From: Merluccius polli
Lineage: Eukaryota; Chordata; Actinopteri; Gadiformes; Merlucciidae
Reading direction: 5' to 3'
NCBI GenBank assembly: GCA_030340625.1
Contig: JAOPHQ010002320.1
Coordinates: forward strand, 37,501 to 101,500
DNA: 64,000 bases
Position numbers and translations under genes: made by a program. Positions 44,284 to 54,467 of the stretch are shown piece after piece; positions within the stretch are counted from its first letter, which is position 1; every line of letters begins with the position of its first letter. The notes under the pieces are model-generated. The model did no database searches and had not been told where the DNA came from. It was given only the letters and a program-made list of their open reading frames with translations.

Positions 44284-44456
44284 CTGATAGTGTGGGGGAG
44301 AGGGACCTCTGATAGGTTACTGTGTGGGGGAGAGGGACCTCTGATAGGCTACTGTGTGGGGGACAGGGACCTCTGATAGGCTACTGTGTGGGGGGGGAGG
44401 GACCTCTGATAGGCTACTGTGTGGGGGAGAGGGACCTCTGATAGGCTACTGTGTGT
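44284..44456. repeat. 32-bp minisatellite, about 5.5 units
   Basis: GACCTCTGATAGGCTACTGT followed by GTGGGGGAGAGG repeats with starts at 44304, 44336, 44368, 44401 and 44433; one unit has an extra G. Confidence 0.9.
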
Positions 44457-45051
44457 AGCCACTCATTACATCACTGATTCATTTTTTAGTTTATTAGTTG
44501 TTTGGAGTTTATTGGTCATTTAAGTATAAAGTAAAGTGGTCTTTTGTGAGGCTTGCATTTGTTGTGCCAACCATTAGCCAGGTTGTAACCATTTAACATC
44601 TTTAAAAGCCATTTGTAAAGCCACAAATTGAGTGCGAGAACCGTTATGAACCCAGACAAGAATATCCCACTTTAACACAATTGATCGTAATAAATGCATA
44701 CGCCTTATCAATAAAATACAACTCAGAATGTATTGGAAGGCATTTTATTGATTGGTGGTTGTTACAACGCTGGGACCAGCACTACACACAACCATGACAT
44801 ACTTATATTTAGGCTACATGAAACCTGATTAATCCATGTATCACACAACCAGTGTTTACAATGAGCAGTCAAAGCAAAACGAACACCCACATTGGTAGGA
44901 TTGTAAATAACAGAAATAACCATGACACAACATTGCAATAATTTCAAATAGGTTAAGAATCATGAATGTAAGTTAGGTGACTGAGATCCACCACCAGAAT
45001 GAAATATGTAGGTAAACACTGACTTGCTGTAGAGGCGAAAGTTGGCACAAA

Positions 45052-45057
<6 letters not shown>

Positions 45058-45085
<28 letters not shown>
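45058..45085. repeat. (TATG)n microsatellite
   Basis: Seven TATG units. Confidence 0.9.
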
Positions 45086-45087
<2 letters not shown>

Positions 45088-46254
45088 TATCTTTAATGTA
45101 TCCAATCGGACTTGACTCATCTGTGGCAAATGTGATTACATTAAGACTCGGTGGGATAATCCATTTATGCCTCTTGTTAAATCAATTGGTTGATCAGTAA
45201 GGTTAGTCTGTTTTAACCAGTAGACTCTTGTAAACCTGCTCCTTTAAACAATTGATGCCGTTTAATTACCTAATTTGATCTCCTTTAAAACCTTGAAAAT
45301 CACTACAATCAGAGGAACTATACTGAAAACAAATTGCTAACCTTAAAACAATAAATAATCACAAAAACATTGTGCTACAACCAAAAAAATATAAGTCCTG
45401 AGTCTTCAAATGTTTGTTTTTTATTATTATTTTAACATCACACTGCTATCGTGTGAGTTTTTATGCAAAGGCTGATGAAGAAAGTAATTGAAATTGCATT
45501 TTGCATGCACACACATTTGAATGTCTGTACCACCCATTATAATGGGCTTACATACATTTCCAAAAACATTAACATTTTAAATGAAATTAAAACTACAGAA
45601 AACACTTAAGACATAATTCTTAGTATGCCTCTCCATGGAATAATTTGATTAACCAATTTTCAGTAATGGATTATGGGGAGTGATCAGTCATGATTGATCA
45701 GGACATATAAAGTAAGTAAAATATCCCTTATGGACTAAATTATATTAAGGTCAATATTTCATCTAAAACTAGTGCTAGTAGCCTGCTGATGAGGTTTACA
45801 GATACACTGAAAACACGGACAATGTGTACATTTGTATGGCAAAAAATAAGTACATTTGCCTATTAGTACTGAATTCTTTTTAACTGACACCTTACTGTTT
45901 TAATAGTTTGGTATCAAGGGTAAATCGGAGTCATATCCCACTATCAGGCCATGCTCTTTGCTTTTTGTTAACCGACGTGAAATAAGTATTACATTTGTTC
46001 AATAGTGTTCTGATAGTGAACACCATTTATATTAAACACTGCCACTCAGTGGCTACAGTCTGCAAAGTCGATAAATTAAAAGAAAAAGGATGGGGAAACT
46101 GTGTGGAAGTGCAAATCTATCATTTTTTCCCAATCCTTTCCACAAAAATATTGTAATCCAACACAAATTATAGCATATCAACATAATCCCACCACAAACT
46201 GCATCATCAAATCATAAACGTCCCTGATGATTTAAAAAAAAAAAATACAAAGAA

Positions 46255-46258
<4 letters not shown>

Positions 46259-46324
<66 letters not shown>
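46259..46324. repeat. (TA)n microsatellite
   Basis: About 33 TA units within the putative slc25a16 3' UTR. Confidence 0.95.
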
Positions 46325-46326
<2 letters not shown>

Positions 46327-46930
46327 CAAAGTCCATACACACCATGTTTAATCTTTATCAGCAGCAGAACTACCATCTTTGCTTAGTTTAAATGTATAAT
46401 GCATAACATTAGCACAGCCCTTTCTACGATCGCTCATAAATGTCAGTCCAAAACTTCAGCCGATAATGAAATCCTGTGTTTGGTTCCCCTGGACTGCCCC
46501 ATTGAATGTTTCACAATTAAATTAAAAGATAGATTAAACTGAGACCAGGTAGCGCCCACCTAGAGTGCCTCAAAGTTGTTTCTACATGTCATTTTTGCAT
46601 GCAAACAAACTGTTACACACGATGACGTATAAAGCGACAAACCGGTTAGACTGCAACAACAGTAAGCATGGAGAAGATTCAAGTCGTGCTGCTGTTGATC
46701 GTGAGTTACTTCGCTAGATTTCGGCCTTTAGCATTAATAATCAATAAGGCCTGGACTTTGTCGTGGGTCCATCTGTCGTATTCTTTATTCTCAATCATGT
46801 TGATGATGCTAATCGACCAATCAGAACTGCAAGTCCCACCCCCAAAGTTCCTGTACTTCCCTAATGTTCGGAGGAAAAAAAGAGAAAAAACTAATAAATA
46901 TCCATTAGGCTTTTTCCCAGAGCGGGAACA

Positions 46931-49900
46931 CTAGTTGAGGTGTAGGACCTGCTTCATGAACTCGTAGGTGGTGAAGGCCACAGCCTGGGAAGGCACACAG
47001 CGTATGTAGTTGAGAGACAGGCCTCGGTACAGTCCCTTCTTTACCCCATACTCATTGTAGACATACTGCAGGGTCTTTCTCAGTTTGCTGTTCGGGAGAC
47101 GGGGGGGGGGGGGGGGGGGGGAGGAGAGAAAATATATTTGGAAATAAGACAGGCTCTTTCACATTTAATGTGAAATGACACAAATGATCAAATGTGATCT
47201 GGTAAAGACAGACTTTCGGACATCTTGAGCAATCGATCGATGCAAATAAATCAACCAATTTACTTTTGAAGTAAATTGGTTAGTGCAATCGCATTGGCCA
47301 CTGAAGAGTGCATTAGAGGCAGTTCTGACTGTCCAATATTTATTGTGCCAATTCTCACATTTCTACAAAAAAATGTCATTTTAGTTGACGTTCAAATATA
47401 GTGACTTTTTGAAACACAGTGGGCATAAATAAACAAATTTCTCCTTTAAGCCAGGTGACAGGGTGGCTGTATCTTGCAGAATCATGCAAAGATGCATACT
47501 CCTTCAATTACTTTGAATCCTCTCCAATATCACCAATCAAGTCAGCTCCTGTGCCCATCTGGGACTGAATTCCTAAACTCCTTTCTCTCAATTTCAATTA
47601 AACAGTTCACGTCAATTTTCCCACTGCATATTAAAAGTGGAGAGGATGAAGCTGTTCTACTTACAGACACTTCTCGGAGTCAGGAAGCACGGCCCCCAGC
47701 TGCATTCTCCTCCTCGCCACATCCAAGGGATAGCTGGTCACAACACACAAGAACAGAGACTCAAATAAGAGAGCTCGAATGACAAATACTATAAATACCA
47801 AGTTTTCATGTATATACTACATATATATAAATCGACACATCACAGTAATACGTTAATCTACTGTTCAGGGGGCAGAATAGTGTTGCGGCTCCCAGCCGAA
47901 AGGTGCTGTGTTCAATCCCCAGTTGTTAGGCATCCTCGAGCAAGACGCCTAACCCCCATCTGCTGCTTAGTGACATGGATCTGAACTCACTGCAAGACAG
48001 TAGTTTTGGATAAAAGTATCTGCTAAATGACCATCAACTCACCATTACTGTGTCCGGACAACCGACCCGAAACAGAAGTCGTTCACTGTTCCACAATTCG
48101 TTCCACAGTCGCTGACCTACAACAAATGTGCTGCCTCACTTACGATATGGTCTGAGCGATGGCTCCGGCCATGCCTCCACACAGCAGGTTGACGTGGGTT
48201 TTGAGGACCAGCACATCGGGGTTGTCCGAGGACCGTCGGCCCAGAAGCTCAGGGAAGTGTTTCAGGCCAAGGCTCTTCAAGGTGTCGAAGGTGAAGAACG
48301 AGAAACCTAGAGAGAGTATTGCGGGGGGGGGAGGGGAGTTCATTTAAAGTTGTCCCTTTTGAGTAACCATGGTCTAACTCCTGATTGTTAACCAACTTAC
48401 ATGGTGGGTGGTTATAAACTACCACAACCTACATGGTGTAACTATATGGCTACAACCTACAAGGGATTAGTGTACTGCTATCACACCAACTCTTTGTTCT
48501 GGTCGTAAGTAATGTAGCATTAAAAACCCTACCATAACCGCTAAAGGGATAATTATCCTGCTAATAGCAAGCTTCAAGGGATTGTTACACTATTACAACC
48601 GACAAGGAGCTGTACTACTATTACTACTACTTTTACTGCCAACACTGAATCTATGAACCACATAGACGCTCACCTGCATAAGGAGCCATGCCAATAACAG
48701 TGGGGCCGAGTCCCCTGTAGAACCCAGGTACACCACCTTCCTAGTGAAACCAAAGGCAGACTGTGAGGTTTGACAAAAAGCTGTGTGATGAATACAGGCA
48801 AGTAGAGCTGGTGGATTAATTGCATTTACGATCTGGGCTTCCTAACGATCATGAATACCAGAAAATCGAAGGTTTTAATGGCTGCGGTTACCTTATGGTA
48901 GATGGTCTGGAAGGCGTTGATAATGCCGGTATAGCGTTGGTCTCCTTTCACCTGGAAGGCCAGCCTGGCACGGACCACGTCCAGGGGATAGGTGCATATC
49001 ACTGCAGTTATCCCTACAAACACAGGGGGAGGAAAAACAAGCATTGTTTTTCTATTTGCACCTGGGCATCAGACAATACAGGTGTTTTTGGTGTGCCCTA
49101 ATTATTATCACCCCACATTATTTTATTAAACTGACATTCATATTCTACTTATCTTTTCAATTGTCATTAATCCACATCGTAACTTAAAAAGACAACACCG
49201 GTCTGGGTGATCAAACCATTGTAGCCATCGCTACTGGCTTGACTAAAACATCCGTTACCAATATAGTATTATAATTACAATATATAGCAGCACTTCAATC
49301 TTTGTGATAAGATATTTTGTGAAATCGGCATACGATACTTCGTATGGCGATTAACTATTGTTATGTTGTCCATAAACTCCATACTTACCGATGCATATTC
49401 ACTGACGAAAGTGCTATATTGCCATTGTTTATATTTGTGGCAGGCACGTGCACGCTAAATGCTCTTCGGCAGAATCTGTGCAAGGAAGGAACTTTGGCAA
49501 TTTGGCAAATGGATGTTTTAGTCAAGCCAGGGGAGACGGCGACGATGATTTGATCACCCGTTATTGTCCTTTAAGGCAATTCAGTGGTTTATACTTGGCG
49601 GAGAAAAGCGTACTTAGGTCTTCATACATTGCAAATGGGTGGACGCCTTGCTGTTCAACAAGCGGCCAATGCAAAAATAAATGACACCATGACTGAAAAC
49701 GCTGACTAACCTGCCATCGACCCTGCCATGAGGTGGTGGATATGGCCAGATATCCCGAGCCGTTTACTCAATAACTGCAAAACATTATCAACAAGAACAA
49801 GTAAGAACAAGGTTTAACGTAGACATCAACACTTGTCGCAAAGCACAAGACATACAAGTCATAATATAGGAGTGAAATTGTTTTCCCCAAAGTTTCTGAT

Positions 49901-50488
49901 TTAATCTCTTTTTCTTAAATTGATCAGTACAATGAACAGAGCCATTGGTCTTTATTATTTCCAGATAACAGAAGTACCTTTTTGTAATTGTCAAAAGCCA
50001 TGAACTGGATGGCTCCATAGGGAAATATCCTGACCATCATGGCCCCGTTGCCCCGGTACAAACCCAGGTAGCCCTCTTTCTTTGGTACGGCGCGGACAGT
50101 TTCAAGCACACCTGAAATAAAAAAGGACCAAAAAGAAGGACAGCATTGCATGAATGAGAGAAGAAAGAACAGCATACAGCTGCATGATGTTTGTCAAACG
50201 TATGTACTAACAGCTTACCTAAGTGTTTGTAGTGGGGATTCTGGGCCTGAAGAAGAATCTTCACTCTGTCCAGAGGAGCGACGGTAGACTTGGCACAACA
50301 TCCTGCTACACCTAGCGACACAGGGGACGAAACATGATGGCAGCACGACCTTGTTCATTCTTGCCCCCATGTTTCCTGTTCAGGACACAGGGAGGAGCCA
50401 ATACCCCCATACTAATTAAGCCTGGCAGACAGTGCACTTAGTAAATGGCTATTATGAAACTAATCCACCACAGGCCAGAAGACGGATT

Positions 50489-50532
<44 letters not shown>

Positions 50533-50850
50533 ATTAAATCACTGCTTTTAGCAGGCCTGGTCTACCATGACATCCCTTTGCAATTCCGTCGATCATGTCG
50601 GAAATTAAAGCCCACCTGCCCACGCCAGTTTGTTTTAGACAGCTAGGCATACCAGACGTCACCATCGCCTCAACAAATCATTTTAACTCATTGACCACTC
50701 GTGACAAAAGTGCTATATATATATATACACACATTCACAAATGACATGTTGAATCTTACCTCCAGCTACAAAGGAGCGCACCCAGTAATAGTCTCTCTGG
50801 ACAGGGTGGTTTATGGAGACAGGTGTGGAGACTGCAGCCTCCGACGCCAT
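46931..50850 (-). CDS. slc25a16: SLC25A16 mitochondrial carrier, complete (319 aa)
   Basis: Family knowledge: an inner-membrane mitochondrial carrier (the 'Graves disease carrier') linked to CoA or a CoA precursor in mitochondria. Seen, minus strand, 9 coding exons: 50760-50850, 50219-50311, 49978-50111, 49711-49774, 48892-49013, 48674-48740, 48144-48306, 47665-47733, 46931-47087. They sum to 960 nt (319 codons plus stop), all with GT-AG borders and matching phases. The threefold carrier repeat is intact, with signature motifs APLDRVK, YPLDVVRARL and YPLDVARRRM. Other conserved blocks are GLYRGNGAMMVRIFPYGAIQF and GLGPTVIGMAPYAG. The C-terminus is KQVLHLN; human ends similarly in FMKQ...HLN. 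The start is Met of MASEAAVSTPVS. Human is about 332 residues, the difference being at the N-terminus. Lies head-to-head with tet1. Confidence 0.96.
47871..48040. mobile_element. SINE-like repeat
   Basis: Has a tRNA-like B box (TGTTCAATCCC) and ends TTGGATAAAAGTATCTGCTAAATGA, a widespread fish SINE/LINE tail. In an slc25a16 intron. Confidence 0.55.
49205..49559. mobile_element. Inverted-repeat element in an slc25a16 intron
   Basis: The left arm 49205-49256 (GGGTGATCAAA...TGGCTTGACTAAAACATCC) is inverted in the right arm 49509-49559. The arms are about 80% identical over about 52 bp. No ORF. Lies between exons 48892-49013 and 49711-49774. Confidence 0.65.
50491..50528. repeat. (CA)n microsatellite in slc25a16 intron 1
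   Basis: About 18 CA units. Confidence 0.95.
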
Positions 50851-51099
50851 TATTTACACCCAGTAAAGCAGACACATCAATGTCTGCTCAGAAAGGCAAC
50901 AAAACGAAACAAGTCACAAACAGCCCACCAGCAATGTCGTTGAACGCACCTGTAACAACCCTGTTACACACGCATGTGCAAGTTGTACTCTCACCGCACA
51001 ACGTCGACCTAAGGAAGTACTGCAGTATTGGTCTATAAACTCAGCTTGAAGGGACAAAGGTCGCTTTGAAACGTGTGTGTCTGTGTCAGAGGAGTCTCA

Positions 51100-51650
51100 A
51101 TGTCCATCCATCCATCCTCGTCTGACGTCATACATTTCATTCAAACCACAGTGTATAGTGAAGCACTGTGTGCCCCACTATACACTGATTTACTTGGCTG
51201 CAGTAAACACAGTAAGAGTCCTGTGCCAGGACAACAACGTGACGTTATTATCTGTGTTGTATTTCTAAATCTACCTTAGAGATGCCTTTACGGTTGTATA
51301 CTTACACACAACTCCAGTGACAAATCCGCCTGAATGGGTGCAACTCAACCGCCTCTGTCGTAAATTGAATACACACAGCAGTATAAATAACAACCCTGTT
51401 ACACTGTAACGCCACCAACGGCACCGGGGAAAGACATGAGATTCAAAATTCGCCTGTCACTGTTTAAGTCATTCTTTATCTACATTTAAAACGGGATGAC
51501 ATTACTAGTTGGGTTGTGTTTTTAAGTAAGCAGTACTCGCTAGTTTGATGCATACACCGACAAACCGTGTCCTTCGCTCGCCTTCCTTGAGTGTCGCGCT
51601 AAGATGACGTCTGCTGCAGAGTGACGTAGGCGGACGCCAGGCGAGTCCCA
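51100..51650 (-). promoter_or_regulatory. slc25a16: Candidate slc25a16 promoter region with CRE
   Basis: A perfect TGACGTCA palindrome lies at 51123-51130, about 270 bp upstream of the slc25a16 ATG. Two further TGACGT half-sites lie at about 51605 and 51621. CREB/ATF sites near the TSS are common in mitochondrial-function genes. Activity is inferred. Confidence 0.35.
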
Positions 51651-52464
51651 GCAGGTACGGCGGGATGTGAACGCGTGATTGAGTAACATTGTTAGAAATA
51701 GTCATTTAGTGGTCCAATTACAGTCGTGAAGTGCATCTGAATGCATCTGGTTCTGAGCAAATTTCACCCTGGAAAGTGCTCTTATTTTGTCTCTAGGTGG
51801 CGGTGTTTCCTTGGATAAACAATTTAGAAACAGTAAAAAAAAAAATAGATACATAAGTTGTTGTTGTTGTTATTATAGCCTAACAAACAAGTGAAATTAT
51901 TCGTCACATAATTGCTTGAAATGTGTTTGCATTCAATAGTCAATGGAGGCTTTTAAAAAGAAAACAATAATATCAAAATGAATTGAAATCCCTGCATCAC
52001 ACATCGTGACTTAAAAATTGATTTAAAAAAAAAAATGTAGTTATATTTATGTATTATTAGTAGAATAGTATGGATTCATTTGTTATAACTTCGTTATATG
52101 TTGTGTGCGTGCGTGCGTATGTGTGTGTTCGTGTTTCATCGTGTTATTTATTGCATCTTATATATTTTTCTAGTTTTTCTAGTTTTTTTTGTTTTTGTTT
52201 TTTATTATCTTGTATTGAATAAATGTGTCAGCGACGGGGTGCTGATCGATGGACGCAAACCCAGGTGACCTCAGCACCGCTGCCCCCGTGGACAGCAGCA
52301 GCAGCAGCAGCTCTGACAGTAAACAGCACAGGTAAACACGGCCAGTGGCAAAATGTCACCCTTCCCCATCTGTCATTCACACCACGCTCACTCAATAACA
52401 ACACGTAGTCTATATAATACAACAAAAACTGAAACCAAATGAAATATTAACATAATAATAATAA

Positions 52465-52495
<31 letters not shown>

Positions 52496-52779
52496 TATTC
52501 ACGCTATAATAACATTGCAAATGACACGTGGTCTAAATAATACAAAAAACTGAAACCAAATGAAATATTAACAAACTAATAATAATAATAATAATAATAA
52601 TAATACACGTTATATTGCAATAATAACATTGCAAATGACACGTGGTCTAAATAACACAGAAACGGAAACCAAGTGAAATATCAGCAAAATACATGCATAC
52701 ATACAAAGAATAACAACTCTAAAACAATACATTAAAAGCATCTGTCGTTTGCACACGCGCACACACACACACACACACG

Positions 52780-53155
52780 CGCGCGCGCGTGTGCGCGCGC
52801 AGACCGACAGAGACGACGACCGCTTCTTGTTGCGTAACTCCAGTCCGTGTTTTCCGCGCCACTCGTCCCTCTCGGTGCGGCGGGTTGGCTGCAGACCGCG
52901 GGTTACGTCTGGCAGAGAGGGAGCGGGGCGAGAGGGAGGGAGGGAGGGAGGGAGAGAGACACAGACAGACACAGAGAGAGAGAGACAGACAGAGAGAGTG
53001 GGCTGCGCTGAATGGATTGACATAAGAGGGGATTTAACGTTTTAACGGGCGTCCCTCCCTCTACATGCTGCCGTCTCCCCCGGCGCTTCGCGGTCCGCCC
53101 GTCGTCGTCGTCTCCGTCTCCCGTTGTTCACGTGTCACCGTCAGCGACGTCGGCG

Positions 53156-53187
<32 letters not shown>

Positions 53188-53364
53188 CTCGCCTGTCGTC
53201 GTCGTCGTCGGTGGAGGTGGGTGGGTGGGGGGGGGGCGTTGGGGGGGGGGGGGGGGGGGGGGGGTGAGGAGAACCAGGACTGGGGGGGAGAAACCGCGTC
53301 TCGCCGGAGGAGCGGCGGTATTATTAGCCCGTCCGGACCGGACAGCCACAACTGTCTTTTCCTG
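52780..53364 (+). promoter_or_regulatory. tet1: Candidate tet1 promoter and 5' UTR exon (CpG-rich)
   Basis: CpG-dense block with CGCGCG runs, GA-rich and G-rich tracts (53160-53187, 53222-53264) and no conserved ORF. It ends at a consensus donor, CCTG/GTATGT, at 53364/53365. A strong acceptor (TTTTTTCTTTAG) ends at 54225. A non-coding first exon spliced to 54226 fits the known vertebrate TET1 layout, but the TSS is not identifiable. Confidence 0.4.
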
Positions 53365-53549
53365 GTATGTAAAGTATTCGGGCTTGTTGCCCCCCCCCCC
53401 CCGCCCCCGCCCCCTCCCCCGTTTTTATTTTTATTTATTTTTGTTTTGTTTTTAAAGTAAACGCGTATTTTTAATTTTTGTTGTTATTTTTTGTTGTTGT
53501 GTTTGTTTTTTTGCAACGAGACCCGCGCGCGGACGTTGGTTGTTTGTGT

Positions 53550-53580
<31 letters not shown>

Positions 53581-54292
53581 CTGGCGTGAGGACGACCGTT
53601 GGAAAACGGACGGCAAGCAGCGGTCAAGTGCACGAAGTAATAAACGACGCGAAAAGGGTTGTGTGTTTCTCCCCCCCCCCTCTCTCACCCCGCCCTCCCT
53701 CTCTCTCCCCCCCCTCTCTCCGTTGTAATAACTGTCCTTCCGCCAGTCAAACACGAAAACAGGATCCGACTCCCGAGTCAGGCCCACGTAGAACCGGGAC
53801 TTGCCCTTTAAACTGTAAAAGCCGCGGCCGTCGACGCGTCGGCCTTCAGATTTCAGATTGTACCATTTGATGTGATTATGGCCGGCGGTTTTTTTTTTTG
53901 GTTTCGAAGGTTGTCCAACTAAGTTGGAACAGGGAAAATGTATTTTATGGTGTGTAATAGCGTTATTTACCGTTGTGTTTTTACCCCCCCCCCCCCCCTC
54001 CCCCCAAGTATAGCCTATTGAAATGTAATGCATGTTTACAATCTGTAAATACTGATTATGTATTGATTTGGGCTATGTTAATGTGTATGTATGTAGGCAT
54101 TATACGCATTATATATGTGTAACACAGTATCACCAGGTCTGTGTTGCACATGCTGTATAATTCATGCATAATTACTGTGGCATAATTATTGATTCAAACT
54201 CCCTTGTACTTCGTTTTTTCTTTAGGCCGTGCACACCCATTTCGGGAATGAAACGGTAATTAGGCGCGCTGCATAATTATCCAAAGGGACGA

Positions 54293-54352
54293 AGAAGAAG
54301 AAGAAGAAGAAGAAGAAGAAGAAGAAGAAGAAGAAGAAGAAGAAGAAGAAGA
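54293..54352 (+). repeat. (GAA)n tract in the tet1 5' UTR
   Basis: About 20 uninterrupted GAA/AAG units between the acceptor at 54225 and the ATG at 54442. Purine-rich; could act as an exonic splicing enhancer or be length-polymorphic. Confidence 0.9.
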
Positions 54353-54401
54353 TAAGAAAACATTTGGCGCTTGGAATAAGATACACATTCAACTGGTTCC
54401 C

Positions 54402-54467
54402 ATGCCGGCTGCCAGTCACCTTCCCTCTCCCACCTTCAACCATGCCTGCCACCTCCAAGCCCCCTAA
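54402..54467 (+). promoter_or_regulatory. Upstream ORF overlapping the tet1 start
   Basis: An ATG at 54402 opens 21 codons in a different frame from tet1 and stops at 54465-54467, after passing the tet1 ATG at 54442. A tiny uORF (Met-Lys-Arg-stop) also lies at 54248-54259. Both fall in the exon following the acceptor at 54225. Overlapping uORFs usually lower initiation at the main start; the effect here is inferred. Confidence 0.5.

Larger units (their letters stand above)
41791..44739. other. Intergenic region between alox5 and slc25a16
   Basis: No gene supported. Contains TG and (GA)n at 41788-41900, TE-like C/G-rich segments at 42550-42680 and 42745-42930 (with a TGTCCCCACCAC direct repeat), possibly TE-derived DNA at 43400-44230, and a 32-bp minisatellite at 44284-44456. 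Confidence 0.6.
44740..46930 (-). other. slc25a16: Probable slc25a16 3' UTR and intergenic DNA
   Basis: AT-rich stretch without coding potential downstream of the slc25a16 stop. A minus-strand AATAAA (plus-strand TTTATT at about 44745) could end a UTR of about 2.2 kb. Contains a (TATG)n tract at about 45058-45085 and a (TA)33 tract at 46259-46324. UTR extent is inferred. Confidence 0.35.
50851..54225. other. Intergenic region and tet1 first intron
   Basis: Between the head-to-head slc25a16 and tet1 starts. Contains the CRE-bearing stretch near 51123, AT-rich DNA at 51830-52200, (ATT)n and (AAT)n runs at 52455-52605 inside a locally duplicated unit (GCAAATGACACGTGGTCTAA occurs at about 52517 and 52631), the CpG-rich block 52780-53364, and homopolymer C/G runs at 53390-54005. 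Confidence 0.6.

Noticed and set aside
47871..48040. Functional tRNA gene
   Set aside because: Only a degenerate B-box-like motif, with a SINE-type tail; no cloverleaf could be drawn.
53452..54033. 193-codon minus-strand ORF near tet1
   Set aside because: Reads through homopolymer and TG tracts; no domain, and it lies in the presumed tet1 first intron.
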